47,190 bases of DNA from an uncultured Mesorhizobium sp. (GCA_937958475.1 CALFXR010000165.1:1-47190); one strand, 5' to 3'; positions 38,171 through 46,738 are shown, counted from the stretch's first letter. Program-made: numbers and translations. The notes: a model not told the origin generated them from the letters alone.

Positions 38171-40699
38171 TCATTCAGCAGGTGCGAGCTGCGTCTCGCC
38201 GGCCACAGGGCTGCTTTCGCCGCGCCCAAGGGGCTGGCGGAAAGCCTTGAGGCGCAGCGCGTTCGACAGAACGAAGATGCTGGAGAACGCCATCGCGCCC
38301 GCGGCGAGCATCGGCGACAAGAGCCAGCCATAGGGCGGATAGAGCAGGCCGGCGGCGACGGGGATGAGCAGCACGTTGTAAGCAAAGGCCCAGAACAGGT
38401 TCTGCTTGATGTTGCGGATCGTCGCCTTGGACAGCGCGATCGCGTTCGCCACGCCCCGCAGGTCACCCGCCATCAGCACTACGTCCGCCGTTTCGATCGC
38501 CACATCCGTGCCGGTGCCGATGGCGATACCGACATCGGCCTGGGCCAGCGCGGGCGCATCGTTAATGCCGTCGCCGACAAAGGCAATCTTGCGCCCGTTG
38601 GCCGCGAGCCGCTTCACCGCGTCGACCTTGCCGTCGGGCAGCACCTCGGCGATCACCTCGTCGATGCCCAGCCGGCGCGCGATCGCCTCGGCCGTGCGGC
38701 GGTTGTCGCCGGTGATCATTGCGACCTTCAGTCCCAGCGCATGCAGCGCCTTGACCGCTTCCGGCGTGGTTTCCCGAACCGGATCGGAGACCGCGATGAT
38801 TGCCGCCAGCTTGCCGTCGATCGCCGCATATATCGGCGACTTACCCTCTTCGCCCAGTCGGCGCGCCGCTTCGGCAAACACCGTCAGATCATGGCCGAGG
38901 CGCACCATCAGGCGATCCGCGCCGACTTCGACCGCGCGGCCCCCGACCGTCGCCTTCACACCGTAGCCCGGCGTGGCTTCAAAGCCACCGACACTTGCCA
39001 GCGACAGCCCCCGACGCCCGGCCGCCTCAACGATTGCTTCCCCGATCGGGTGCTCCGAACGCGTCTCGACCGATGCGACGAGGGCTAGGACTTCGTTGTG
39101 GTCCAGGCCTTTGACGGTGACGAGGTCGGTCAGTTCCGGCCGGCCACGGGTCAGCGTGCCGGTCTTGTCGACGGCGATCACTTCGGCGTCCCGGAGCGTC
39201 TGGAGAGCGTCGCCCTTGCGAAACAGCACACCCATCTCGGCGGCGCGGCCGGTCCCGACCATAATCGAGGTCGGGGTGGCGAGCCCCATGGCGCACGGGC
39301 AGGCAATTATCAGCACCGCCACCGCGTTGACGAGCGCGAAGGTCAGCGCGGGCTCTGGCCCGAATACCAGCCAGACCAGGAAGGTGAGTGCGGCCGCCGC
39401 AATGACGGCGGGCACGAACCACATCGTCACCTTATCGACGAGCGCCTGGATCGGCAGCTTCGCGCCCTGCGCCTGCTCCACCATGCGGATAATCTGCGCC
39501 AGCACGGTGTCCGCACCGACCTTGGTTGCCCGATAGGAGAAGCTTCCCGTCTTGTTGATAGTGGCGCCGACAACTTGAGCACCTTCGCCCTTGGACACGG
39601 GCACGGGCTCGCCTGTGATCATGGATTCATCAACGAAGGATGAGCCCTCGACGACTTCGCCGTCAACCGGCACCTTTTCGCCCGGCCGGACCAGCACGAT
39701 GTCACCAACCCGGACCTCTTCGATCCCGAGTTCAAGGCTCTGGCCGTCGCGAACGATGCGGGCTGTCTTGGGAGTGAGCCCGACCAGCCGTTTGATGGCT
39801 TCGCTGGTGCGCCCCTTGGCCCGAGTCTCCAAAAAGCGGCCGAGAAGGATCAGCGTCACGATTACGGCCGCCGCCTCGTAGTAAACGTTCGCCGTGCCGG
39901 CCGGGAGCGTTTGCGGCGCAAAGGTCACCACGACCGAATAGCCCCAGGCGGCGATCGTGCCGAGCGCGACCAGAGAGTTCATGTCGGGCGCCAGGCGAAG
40001 CAGCGCCGGGATGCCTTTCCGGTAAAAGCGCAGGCCTGGCCCGAACAGAACCAGGGAACCAAGCGCGAACTGGACAAACCAGCTCTGCCGCATCCCTATA
40101 TTGTTCATGACGAAATCATGGATGGCCGGCACGAAATGCGCGCCCATTTCCAGCACGACGATCGGCACCGTCAGCGCAGCCGCGACAGCGAGGCTGCGCT
40201 GCAGCCGCGTCATCTCGGCCTCGCGAGCTTCCTGTTCCCGATTCCCGGTCTCAGCCGAGGCGGCGCGCGCTTCATAGCCGGCGGCATGAATGGCGCCAAT
40301 CAGGTCGCCGACGTCGACGACGCCGCGCAGATAGCGGACGGCCGCGCGTTCCGTTGCGAGGTTGACCGAAGCCTCGGCCACTCCGGGCACTGCCTTCAGC
40401 GCCTTTTCGATCCGGCCGACGCAGGACGCGCAGGTCATCCCTCCGACGGAGAGTTCGATAGTGTCCTCAGGCACGGCATAGCCGGCGTCGGCGATCGCTT
40501 TCACGACTGCGCCTACGTCCGTCGCTCCTGAGAAGGTGACTTCTGCGCGCTCGGTCGCGAGATTGACGGATGCTTGAGACACCGCCGGGAGTTTGGCGAT
40601 GGCGCGTTCCACGCGGCCCACGCAGGACGCACAGGTCATGCCCTCGATAGAGAACTGGCGAACTGTCTCGCCAGCGGCGGAGGGTGGGGAAATGTTCAT
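38171..40699 (-). CDS. copA: Copper-exporting P1B-type ATPase CopA
   Basis: The product is 842 residues. Two HMA domains bear GMTCASC at 20-26 and 87-93. Eight membrane helices are expected. The ion-binding IIACPCAMGLATP gives the CPC of Cu(I) pumps. The catalytic parts are ITGEPVPVS (actuator TGE), DKTGTLTRG (phosphorylated Asp) and GDGINDAPALAQADV (hinge). It moves Cu(I) from cytosol to periplasm at the cost of ATP. The start at 40699 is inside a longer frame; the CueR promoter lies just upstream at 40733-40763. It leads the copA-grx-reductase-cueR operon. Confidence 0.95.
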   Translation of the reverse strand: MNISPPSAAGETVRQFSIEGMTCASCVGRVERAIAKLPAVSQASVNLATERAEVTFSGATDVGAVVKAIADAGYAVPEDTIELSVGGMTCASCVGRIEKALKAVPGVAEASVNLATERAAVRYLRGVVDVGDLIGAIHAAGYEARAASAETGNREQEAREAEMTRLQRSLAVAAALTVPIVVLEMGAHFVPAIHDFVMNNIGMRQSWFVQFALGSLVLFGPGLRFYRKGIPALLRLAPDMNSLVALGTIAAWGYSVVVTFAPQTLPAGTANVYYEAAAVIVTLILLGRFLETRAKGRTSEAIKRLVGLTPKTARIVRDGQSLELGIEEVRVGDIVLVRPGEKVPVDGEVVEGSSFVDESMITGEPVPVSKGEGAQVVGATINKTGSFSYRATKVGADTVLAQIIRMVEQAQGAKLPIQALVDKVTMWFVPAVIAAAALTFLVWLVFGPEPALTFALVNAVAVLIIACPCAMGLATPTSIMVGTGRAAEMGVLFRKGDALQTLRDAEVIAVDKTGTLTRGRPELTDLVTVKGLDHNEVLALVASVETRSEHPIGEAIVEAAGRRGLSLASVGGFEATPGYGVKATVGGRAVEVGADRLMVRLGHDLTVFAEAARRLGEEGKSPIYAAIDGKLAAIIAVSDPVRETTPEAVKALHALGLKVAMITGDNRRTAEAIARRLGIDEVIAEVLPDGKVDAVKRLAANGRKIAFVGDGINDAPALAQADVGIAIGTGTDVAIETADVVLMAGDLRGVANAIALSKATIRNIKQNLFWAFAYNVLLIPVAAGLLYPPYGWLLSPMLAAGAMAFSSIFVLSNALRLKAFRQPLGRGESSPVAGETQLAPAE

Positions 40700-40732
40700 G
40701 ATGCAACTCCGGTCTAATCGGTGATGCGTGCA

Positions 40733-40763
40733 TGTTTGCACCTTCCCACGGCTGGAAGGTCAA
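40733..40763 (-). promoter_or_regulatory. CueR-type operator/promoter of copA
   Basis: On the minus strand -35 TTGACC (40758-40763), 19-base spacer, -10 region CAAACA (40733-40738). The dyad ACCTTCC-N7-GGAAGGT (40740-40760) is nearly the E. coli copA operator. CueR here would induce copA, glutaredoxin, reductase and itself. Confidence 0.92.
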
Positions 40764-40897
40764 GGCTTATTTTCTGAGCCGACCTGACAGTATACCAGTA
40801 GAGCCAAGCGGGCGTCGTTGCGCATTAACCGTGCTATCCAGTCCTGTCGCTCCTCCTGGTTACCTAGGGCGAACGGCACCTTGTCGGACGTGCCTGG

Positions 40898-41048
40898 ATG
40901 GCATTCCACGACGGTAATTTGCCGCGCAAGGGACGCTGGTATCAGGCGGCGTCTGAGATCGGCGTCACGCCCGAGGCGCTTTTACCGCGAGTTGGCGCGT
41001 CGGAGGCAAATTGCAGCTCATTTCGCGGAAGTCTCTCGACCTTCGTAA
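40898..41048 (+). pseudogene. Crp/Fnr-like HTH remnant with a frameshift
   Basis: From the ATG at 40898 the frame reads MAFHDGNLPRKGRWYQAASE, then IGVTPEAL. A TTTT run near 40980 shifts the frame. Reading it as TTT gives LYRELARRRQIAAHF and then a stop at 41048. LP..., IGVTPEALYRELARRR is the recognition-helix pattern of Crp/Fnr C-terminal domains. The rest of the gene is missing upstream. It overlaps the cytochrome 3' end by about 31 bases. The remaining intergenic DNA (40764-40897) holds nothing recognisable. Confidence 0.35.
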
Positions 41049-41524
41049 GCGCGATTCAGTTGATCGTGTCGGCGACGCATGTCTTCCGGCCAACGTGATT
41101 TGATGTAGGACAAGGCGGCGATGATGTCGTCGTCGCTCAGCGTTTCCCGAAACGTGGGCATCTTGGTCTTGTAGTCCTTGAGATTGGCGGCCTCGGCGAT
41201 GCCGAGTTTCGTTATCTTGAACAGCAGCGTGTCCGGATGGTGCCAGGTGTGCCCGCTCTCGTCATGCGGCGGCGCGGGGAGAAATCCTTCCTTGTCCTGC
41301 GTCTGCCACTCCGGTTGTCCTTCAAGGTTGCGGCCGTGGCACGAGGCGCAATGCTCCATGTAAATCGCCTCGCCGTGGGTGACGACCTGGGTATCATCAG
41401 GGTCGAGAAGTGCGCTCGAAGTGCCGGCAAGGAAGATATACCCGCCGATTGCTGCAATCGCGGAAGCCGCAGCAACCGCCGCGCCAAGCGCAAGCTTGCC
41501 GGCTAAACTGCGAACCATTGCCAC
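41018..41524 (-). CDS. c-type cytochrome, membrane-anchored
   Basis: The product is 168 residues from GTG (ATG at 41518 is an alternative). It has an N-terminal hydrophobic anchor (LALGAAVAAASAIAAIGGYI), a haem c site CASCH in MEHCASCHGRNLEGQ, and a distal Met candidate in KTKMPTFRETLSD. It belongs to class I soluble-type cytochromes acting in the periplasm. It lies 7 bases from the BNR-protein stop, in the same operon. Such cytochromes often accompany copper-handling proteins, but a partner oxidase is not seen. Confidence 0.88.
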   Translation of the reverse strand: MAMVRSLAGKLALGAAVAAASAIAAIGGYIFLAGTSSALLDPDDTQVVTHGEAIYMEHCASCHGRNLEGQPEWQTQDKEGFLPAPPHDESGHTWHHPDTLLFKITKLGIAEAANLKDYKTKMPTFRETLSDDDIIAALSYIKSRWPEDMRRRHDQLNRAYEGRETSAK

Positions 41525-41531
41525 GATGACG

Positions 41532-42407
41532 TCATTGGCCGAATGCGGCCCAATTTGTGCCGCCGTCGGTGCTGGCGAAGATATCGCCTTGATGCGAGGC
41601 GACGAACATCCGGTTGCTGTCGGCCGGATCGACCGCCATATGCAGCAGAATCTGGTCGCCCCAGTCAGTGGCGGTCGTCTCGAAATTCATGTCCGCCTCC
41701 GCGGCCCGCACAAGACCTCGGCCGAGCACAAACGCGTGGAGAGAACCGTCGGCTGTCACCTCGATCAGACTGACGGGCGCGCCATCGACGACCGTTTCCC
41801 AGCGCTGGCCTCCGTCCCTGCTGACCAACAGGCCTCCTTCCGTGGCGGCGTAGAGCGTGTCGGCGTTCTTTGCCGATGCGGCGAGATCGACTAGCTTTTC
41901 CGGCAGCCGTCCGACCACTGACCAAGTCTTCCCGGCATCGCGACTCACCTGAAGCGTGCCATAGGCGCCGTAGAGAACCCGGGGATCGGCCGAGCTGACC
42001 GTCATCTGGTGGAAGTCCACCGGGCCGTCTGCCCCCGGCGCGACTTGCTCCCAGGTAACGCCGTTGTCGGTTGAGGCGATGAAACCGAGATTGCCGCCGC
42101 CTTCCGGGTGACCGCTGGCGTAGAGCGACCTCGGGCCGGATGGGTCCGGGATGAATCCCATGAAGTCCTGCACCGGCGAAATGAGTTCTGCCTTTCCCTC
42201 CGGCCCGGCGCGGAACAGTCCGTGGTGGGTCGCGATCAGGAGTCTTTGCGAATCCTCTCTGTCGATGGCCAACCCATGGATGTGGGTGCGCTCCTTCAGC
42301 TGCAAAACCGAGACCGCCTCGGCTCCTGACGTTGATCCTATCGAGGCTGCCGTCAACGCAAAGCCCGATATCAAGCTTGCAACGATCATTACCAAAGATC
42401 GTCTCAT
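41532..42407 (-). CDS. Secreted BNR/Asp-box repeat protein (F510_1955-like)
   Basis: The product is 291 residues from the ATG at 42407, with a signal peptide (LVMIVASLISGFALTAASIG). The mature part is a beta-propeller with Asp-box repeats STDNGVTW, SRDAGKTW, SRDGGQRW and STDGGTNW. No sialidase catalytic residues are evident, so it is more likely a periplasmic binding or structural propeller. It is followed 7 bases later by the cytochrome c gene and preceded 46 bases earlier by pdxJ. Relatives are frequently seen beside copper or metal-resistance genes. Confidence 0.8.
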   Translation of the reverse strand: MRRSLVMIVASLISGFALTAASIGSTSGAEAVSVLQLKERTHIHGLAIDREDSQRLLIATHHGLFRAGPEGKAELISPVQDFMGFIPDPSGPRSLYASGHPEGGGNLGFIASTDNGVTWEQVAPGADGPVDFHQMTVSSADPRVLYGAYGTLQVSRDAGKTWSVVGRLPEKLVDLAASAKNADTLYAATEGGLLVSRDGGQRWETVVDGAPVSLIEVTADGSLHAFVLGRGLVRAAEADMNFETTATDWGDQILLHMAVDPADSNRMFVASHQGDIFASTDGGTNWAAFGQ

Positions 42408-42453
42408 CTGATCACCTCCAGCGTCGGTTTTAGCATTCAATGTAGGTATGATA

Positions 42454-43203
42454 TCAAAGCCGGGATAGCAGTGCCCGCGCCGCCGTGGCTGCGATGCGCT
42501 GCCTCATTTCAGAGATGCTGGCCCTCAAGCCGATGAAAATGGCCTCACCAATCAGGAAATGGCCAATGTTCAACTCGACGACTTCCGGTATGGCGGCAAC
42601 GTCGGACACGTTTTCAAACGTCAGCCCGTGGCCCGCGTGACATTCGATGTTGTAAGTCCGAGTGGTCGCGGCAGCCCGAACCAGCCGGTCGAGTTCCGCG
42701 CGGCGTGATTGACCGTCAGTCCCCGCGTAGCGTCCCGTATGGAGTTCGACCACCGGCGCCTTCATCTCGGCTGCGGCCCTGACTTGAGATTCATCGGGAT
42801 CGATGAACAACGATACGCGAATTCCCGCATCGCTCAGCCTCGCGATGACCGGCTCCAGCGTCTTGCGACTGCCCGCGGCGTCAAGGCCGCCCTCGGTGGT
42901 TACCTCCTCGCGCCGCTCCGGCACGAGGCATACCGCATGCGGACGCGCGGCCAAGGCGATGGCAACCATCTCTGCCGTGGCCGCCATCTCAAGGTTGATC
43001 GGCGCCCTTATGCTCGCCGCAAGGCGCTGCAGATCGTCCTCCCTGATATGTCGCCGATCCTCGCGCAGATGCAGGGTGACGCCATCCGCTCCGGCCTCCA
43101 AAGCCAGCGCCGCAGCGGCGACCGGGTCGGGATGGCTGCCGCCACGCGCATTGCGGATCGTGCCGACGTGGTCGATGTTGACACCGAGACGTATCTTTCT
43201 CAC
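42454..43203 (-). CDS. pdxJ: Pyridoxine 5'-phosphate synthase PdxJ
   Basis: The product is 249 residues. It begins KIRLGVNIDHVGTIRNARGG, followed by the phosphate-binding and active-site segments TLHLREDRRHIREDDLQRL and CHAGHGLTFENV, as in PdxJ TIM barrels. It condenses the PdxA product with deoxyxylulose 5-phosphate to make pyridoxine 5-phosphate. The start is GTG, overlapping the pdxA stop (GTGA, 43200-43203). Codon 2 onward is intact. Confidence 0.95.
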   Translation of the reverse strand: MRKIRLGVNIDHVGTIRNARGGSHPDPVAAAALALEAGADGVTLHLREDRRHIREDDLQRLAASIRAPINLEMAATAEMVAIALAARPHAVCLVPERREEVTTEGGLDAAGSRKTLEPVIARLSDAGIRVSLFIDPDESQVRAAAEMKAPVVELHTGRYAGTDGQSRRAELDRLVRAAATTRTYNIECHAGHGLTFENVSDVAAIPEVVELNIGHFLIGEAIFIGLRASISEMRQRIAATAARALLSRL

Positions 43204-44225
43204 GCGTGAATTCCTTTGTTTGAGAGAGAGCGATAGTCCGCGATCCTGGCCGCCATCCTGATGGCGGCGATGAGGCTGCCGGGATCCGCCACCCCCCGCC
43301 CGGCGATGTCGAGGGCCGTGCCGTGGTCCGGCGACGTACGCACGAATGGCAAGCCCATGGTGATGTTCACTCCTCCGTCGACGTCCAATGTCTTCAGTGG
43401 GATCAAAGCCTGGTCGTGATACATGCAGATTGCCACGTCATAAGTTTGACGCGCGCGCGGGGTGAACATCGTGTCAGGGGGATATGGTCCCGACGCATCA
43501 ATTCCCTCTCGCTTCAGAATTTCGATTGCCGGAGCGATCGTCTCGATTTCTTCGCGGCCCATGCTGCCGCCCTCGCCTGCATGCGGATTGAGCCCGGCGA
43601 TCGCCAGACGTGGATTCCGGATCCCGAAATCCTTGCTCAATCCCGAGGCGGCAGCCTGCGCGACATCCACGATTTTCTGCGTCGATAGTCCACTCACGGC
43701 TGCGGCCAGCGCCTCATGTATCGAGACCGGGACGACCCTCAGTTCGTCGCCGGCCAGCATCATGGTTGCGCGATACCCGGCGCCGCTGAGTTCCTCGAGA
43801 AATTCCGTGTGTCCTGGAAACGGAAAACCGCTTTCGTACAGAACCGACTTTTGGATAGGGTTCGTCACGAGAGCGGACGCCTGGCCTGTTGTTGTCAGCT
43901 CGACGGAGAGACGGATAGCGTCAATTACCGATGCGGCGTTGCGGGAATCCAGCTGACCAATCCGGATGGGCGCAGGGAGATGGACGGGCATGACGGGCAG
44001 TGCTTTCCTGAATGCTTCGCGCGCCTCGCTTGGATGCAAAATGGCTTCTATTGGGACATGCAAAGACAGTGCCTGCGCGAGTTCGGCGACGTGAGTGGGA
44101 TCATGCAGGAGATAAAAGGCGCAATCCGTTTCCCGAAGACGCAACCAAGCGCCAAGCGTGATCTCGGCGCCTATTCCCGCGGGTTCGCCCATGGTCACGA
44201 CAATGGATTGCGCGGATTTGGTCAT
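43200..44225 (-). CDS. pdxA: 4-hydroxythreonine-4-phosphate dehydrogenase PdxA
   Basis: The product is 341 residues from the ATG at 44225; a longer frame to 44471 has no start support. Landmarks are VVTMGEPAGIGAEITLGAW, PGHTEFLEEL, the metal-binding GLNPHAGEGG and MYHDQALIPLKTLD, all typical of PdxA. It oxidises 4-phosphohydroxythreonine in PLP synthesis, in the step before PdxJ. The two genes overlap by 4 bases and form an operon. A second copy set on accessory DNA would be unusual; I cannot tell whether a chromosomal copy exists. Confidence 0.93.
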   Translation of the reverse strand: MTKSAQSIVVTMGEPAGIGAEITLGAWLRLRETDCAFYLLHDPTHVAELAQALSLHVPIEAILHPSEAREAFRKALPVMPVHLPAPIRIGQLDSRNAASVIDAIRLSVELTTTGQASALVTNPIQKSVLYESGFPFPGHTEFLEELSGAGYRATMMLAGDELRVVPVSIHEALAAAVSGLSTQKIVDVAQAAASGLSKDFGIRNPRLAIAGLNPHAGEGGSMGREEIETIAPAIEILKREGIDASGPYPPDTMFTPRARQTYDVAICMYHDQALIPLKTLDVDGGVNITMGLPFVRTSPDHGTALDIAGRGVADPGSLIAAIRMAARIADYRSLSNKGIHA

Positions 44226-44344
44226 CTGGTTTGACTCCAAGCTCACGGGAGACGGCGCTTCGGTTTCTGGTGTTTGCTCACCGAGAGGATCGCAGCGCCG
44301 GCAACAGCAACAAACTCTCGGTCGCAACCAGAGATCAACTTGGG

Positions 44345-44941
44345 TCAACGTCTCGGGTGCGCTGACACGGGTGCGCCTCCAGACCGCAATCCAGCCAGAG
44401 TAACCGCTACAAGCCGGCGGACCGCGGCCTTGGATGTCAGGCTGCTGGCTGCCGTTAGAGCGTGGAGGCAATAGGTCGCGAGTTCGTCAGGCGCGATGTC
44501 GTTCCGGAGATCGCCCGTCGCTGCACCCTCGGCCAGCAGATCGCGGATAAGATGGTGGAGATGATGCTGCGCCTTGACGACGTGTTCGCCTCGATGCAGG
44601 CGTGCCGCGAGTTCGCCACCATGATGCTCGTGGGAAATGAACGCATAGGCTTCCAGCACAGCTTCAAGCCGCTCGCCGGCGTAGCCAGCCCGGTCCCGGA
44701 TCGCGATGAGAAGTTCGAGGTGACCGGCCACCTGACGTTCATGCCAGGCGACGAGGATCGTTTCGACGTCCGGGAAATATTTGTACAGCGTCGCGCGACC
44801 TATTCCGGTCTCCTCGGCGATCTTCGCCATCGTCACCGACAGCAGCCCGTGCTTGGCCACCAGCGCCGCGGTGGCGTCCAGGGTCGCCTCGCGCACCGCG
44901 CGGCGGTGCGTATCAATGGTTTCGTTCCACAGCTTCGGCAC
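44345..44941 (-). CDS. TetR-family regulator
   Basis: The product is 198 residues if started at the GTG at 44941, giving the usual TetR opening (V)PKLWNETIDTHRRAVREATL. The HTH reads TMAKIAEETGIGRATLYKYF, followed by PDVETILVAWHERQV. The C-terminal ligand domain is helical with a His-rich stretch (KAQHHLHHLIRDLL). A longer frame reaches 45241 but is antisense to the small membrane gene. It is divergent from the 45071 operon, and palindromic operators lie between them. Confidence 0.85.
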   Translation of the reverse strand: MPKLWNETIDTHRRAVREATLDATAALVAKHGLLSVTMAKIAEETGIGRATLYKYFPDVETILVAWHERQVAGHLELLIAIRDRAGYAGERLEAVLEAYAFISHEHHGGELAARLHRGEHVVKAQHHLHHLIRDLLAEGAATGDLRNDIAPDELATYCLHALTAASSLTSKAAVRRLVAVTLAGLRSGGAPVSAHPRR

Positions 44942-44969
44942 CGCCCCAATATACGTGACGTAGCAGTGA

Positions 44970-45046
44970 TGTCGAGATACGAGACACCGAGACTTGATAT
45001 AGACATACTGTCTCGATAAAGTTCGCATTGTCGTGAGAACACGACA
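44970..45046 (+). promoter_or_regulatory. Promoter with TetR-type palindromes
   Basis: TTGATA (44994-44999), 17 bases, then TAAAGT (45017-45022) form a sigma-70-like promoter for the plus-strand genes. The perfect palindrome TGTCGTG-AGAA-CACGACA (45029-45046) lies just past it. A related TGTCGAG...GAGACA (44970-44986) precedes it, and CGAGAC/GTCTCG (44988-44993, 45010-45015) brackets the spacer. The repeated TGTCG/CGACA half-sites suit repression by the divergent TetR protein. Confidence 0.7.
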
Positions 45047-45070
45047 CCGCGCGCGATCCAGGAGACGCAT

Positions 45071-45250
45071 ATGGCCGACCCGCCTCCCTACCCCGGCGCA
45101 CCCGGCTGGGTGAAAATTTCGGGGATCGTCGCGATCGTCCTTGTCCTGCTGGTTATCACGGCGCTTTTCACCGACGTCGGCGGACCCCACGGTCCCGGTC
45201 GGCACCTGCCGTCCTCCAGCGTTACAGAGCCTGGCACGCAACAGCCATGA
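45071..45250 (+). CDS. Small single-pass membrane protein, 59 residues
   Basis: The product reads MADPPPYPGAPGWVKISGIV, then a hydrophobic helix (AIVLVLLVITALF), then a Gly/His/Pro-rich tail (GGPHGPGRHLPSS). It is too short for standard gene-length cut-offs. Its TGA stop overlaps the ATG of the next gene (ATGA, 45247-45250) and CAGGAGACGCAT supplies a ribosome-binding site. It is the first gene behind the TetR-controlled promoter, so it is probably real. The His-rich tail might bind a metal; the role is not known. Confidence 0.75.
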   Translation: MADPPPYPGAPGWVKISGIVAIVLVLLVITALFTDVGGPHGPGRHLPSSSVTEPGTQQP

Positions 45251-45771
45251 TAATGACGCCTAGTCTCCGCAAGTTTGCGCTGACTGCGCATGTCACGTCC
45301 TCGGTCGGCACTCTCGGTGCGGTCGCCGGCTTCCTGGCTCTCGCTGTCGCCGGCCTGAACAGCGCAGATTCGCAAGTAGTCCGCGCCGCCTATCTCGCGA
45401 TGGAGTTGACCGCCTGGTACGTCATTGTTCCGCTGGTTCTGGCCTCATTGGCCACCGGGCTGGTGCAGTCGCTTGGCACCAATTGGGGCCTGTTCCGGCA
45501 CTACTGGGTCGTGATGAAACTATTTCTGAACGTGCTTGTCACAATCGTGCTGCTGCTTCAGCTAGAGCTAATTGGCTATTTAGCGGACGTCTCAGAGACG
45601 ATGTTATCCAGCGCGGATCTTCGAGGGCTGAGGATGTCACCTGTGATCCACGCCGCGGGAGGGCTGCTGGTATTGCTCGTGCCCGTGGTTCTGTCGCTCT
45701 ACAAGCCGCGAGGCCTGACTCCGTATGGGTGGCGCAAGCAGTATGAGGGGTCCATGGCCTGGCGTCCATAG
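45247..45771 (+). CDS. Conserved integral membrane protein, four helices
   Basis: The product is 174 residues. Helices are visible at about 12-36 (ALTAHVTSSVGTLGAVAGFL), 55-75 (WYVIVPLVLASLATGLV), 88-110 (VVMKLFLNVLVTIVLLLQLE) and 130-150 (LLVLLVPVVLSLYK). A conserved C-terminal KPRGLTPYGWRKQYE closes the protein. It resembles unannotated membrane proteins found beside TetR genes in rhizobia. It is translation-coupled to the 59-residue protein. No transport motif is visible. Confidence 0.8.
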   Translation: MIMTPSLRKFALTAHVTSSVGTLGAVAGFLALAVAGLNSADSQVVRAAYLAMELTAWYVIVPLVLASLATGLVQSLGTNWGLFRHYWVVMKLFLNVLVTIVLLLQLELIGYLADVSETMLSSADLRGLRMSPVIHAAGGLLVLLVPVVLSLYKPRGLTPYGWRKQYEGSMAWRP

Positions 45772-45837
45772 ATGCAACCCGCCTAGACTGGCGCCCCGCC
45801 GGACCGGAACAAAGTTTCCGCGCTTCCGTTACGCAGC

Positions 45838-46206
45838 ATGTCAATCGTTGCACCCCTGCAAGTTCTTCGGTGGGCGAACGTAGCCTTTTTTATCTGCTTC
45901 GCTGCAGGTTTGCTTCTGTCCGGAGCGCGACCCGCCTACGCGCTGTACCACAATCATCCTCCCAGCACGGTATTGCAGGTGCCGCAGACGATTGCGCAGG
46001 GAAGCGAGGCGGGTGCCGCTGACCCATGCATGAATACCGGCCAGCACGTCGCACATTGCTGTTCGGCGCTCCATTGCATGGCTGGCTTCGCAGCTTCGCC
46101 GGCGGCTCTGCCGACTCCCTCGCTGAAATCTCCTGTCCGTGTCGAAACGGCCGGGCCGCCCAACTCGCGGATCCCTTACCGGCTGGACCGGCCTCCAAAA
46201 CCATAA
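45838..46206 (+). CDS. Small exported Cys/His-rich protein
   Basis: The product is 122 residues. A hydrophobic N-terminal segment (VAFFICFAAGLLLSGARPAY) is a signal peptide or anchor. The mature part holds DPCMNTGQHVAHCCSALHCM, with Cys and His spaced as a possible metal site, and ends in a proline-rich tail with RPPKP. The context of copper proteins on both sides suggests a periplasmic metal-binding role. No known family is recognised with certainty (it is of the DUF2946-like size). Confidence 0.6.
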   Translation: MSIVAPLQVLRWANVAFFICFAAGLLLSGARPAYALYHNHPPSTVLQVPQTIAQGSEAGAADPCMNTGQHVAHCCSALHCMAGFAASPAALPTPSLKSPVRVETAGPPNSRIPYRLDRPPKP

Positions 46207-46285
46207 GCGAATTCCTGCCACGGGCAGGCGCCGGGGCGAGGCTTTGGCGCCGCGCGTCATAGTTCAAGCATTCAGGAGACAAATC

Positions 46286-46738
46286 ATGACCAAAACCAAA
46301 CTCACAATCGCCACGGCACTGCTGCTCTCGGGTTTCGCCTCGACGGCGTTCCCTCAGCAATCCCCCGACCAGCCGATGGGTGTGGCTCCAACGCCGTTGC
46401 CGGAGCAATGCGGTCAGGCTGAAGGCGCATCAGCAGGGCATACCATGCCAGGAATGGCCGGTATGGACATGTCGGGCATGGATGAAGCGCAAAAGGCCAA
46501 CATGGCGGCGATGATGAAAATGCATCCTGCCATGATGCAAGGCATGATGGCCAAAGACCCCGATGTCGCCTTTGCTTGCGGGATGATCGCGCATCACCAG
46601 GGCGCGATCGACATGGCCGAAGTCGAGTTGAAATACGGCGATAATGACGAAGCCAAAAAGATGGCTCAGATGATCATCGACGCTCAGACCAAGGAAATCG
46701 GCGAGTTCAAGCTGTGGCTTGATGCCAACGCAAAGTGA
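46286..46738 (+). CDS. DUF305 (CopM-like) exported protein
   Basis: The product is 150 residues from the ATG at 46286, with AGGAGACAAATC upstream and a signal peptide (KLTIATALLLSGFASTAFPQ). A Met/His-rich linker (GHTMPGMAGMDMSGMDEAQK) suits copper binding. The DUF305 core holds ACGMIAHHQGAIDMAEVEL, with the HHxGAIxMA signature. DUF305/CopM proteins bind copper in the periplasm. The gene precedes the Csp-like gene by 52 bases. Confidence 0.9.
   Translation: MTKTKLTIATALLLSGFASTAFPQQSPDQPMGVAPTPLPEQCGQAEGASAGHTMPGMAGMDMSGMDEAQKANMAAMMKMHPAMMQGMMAKDPDVAFACGMIAHHQGAIDMAEVELKYGDNDEAKKMAQMIIDAQTKEIGEFKLWLDANAK

Noticed and set aside
43200..44471. PdxA start at 44471
   Set aside because: The first 82 residues are Arg/Pro/Cys-rich, overlap the TetR 3' end, and do not fit PdxA; the ATG at 44225 begins the conserved sequence.
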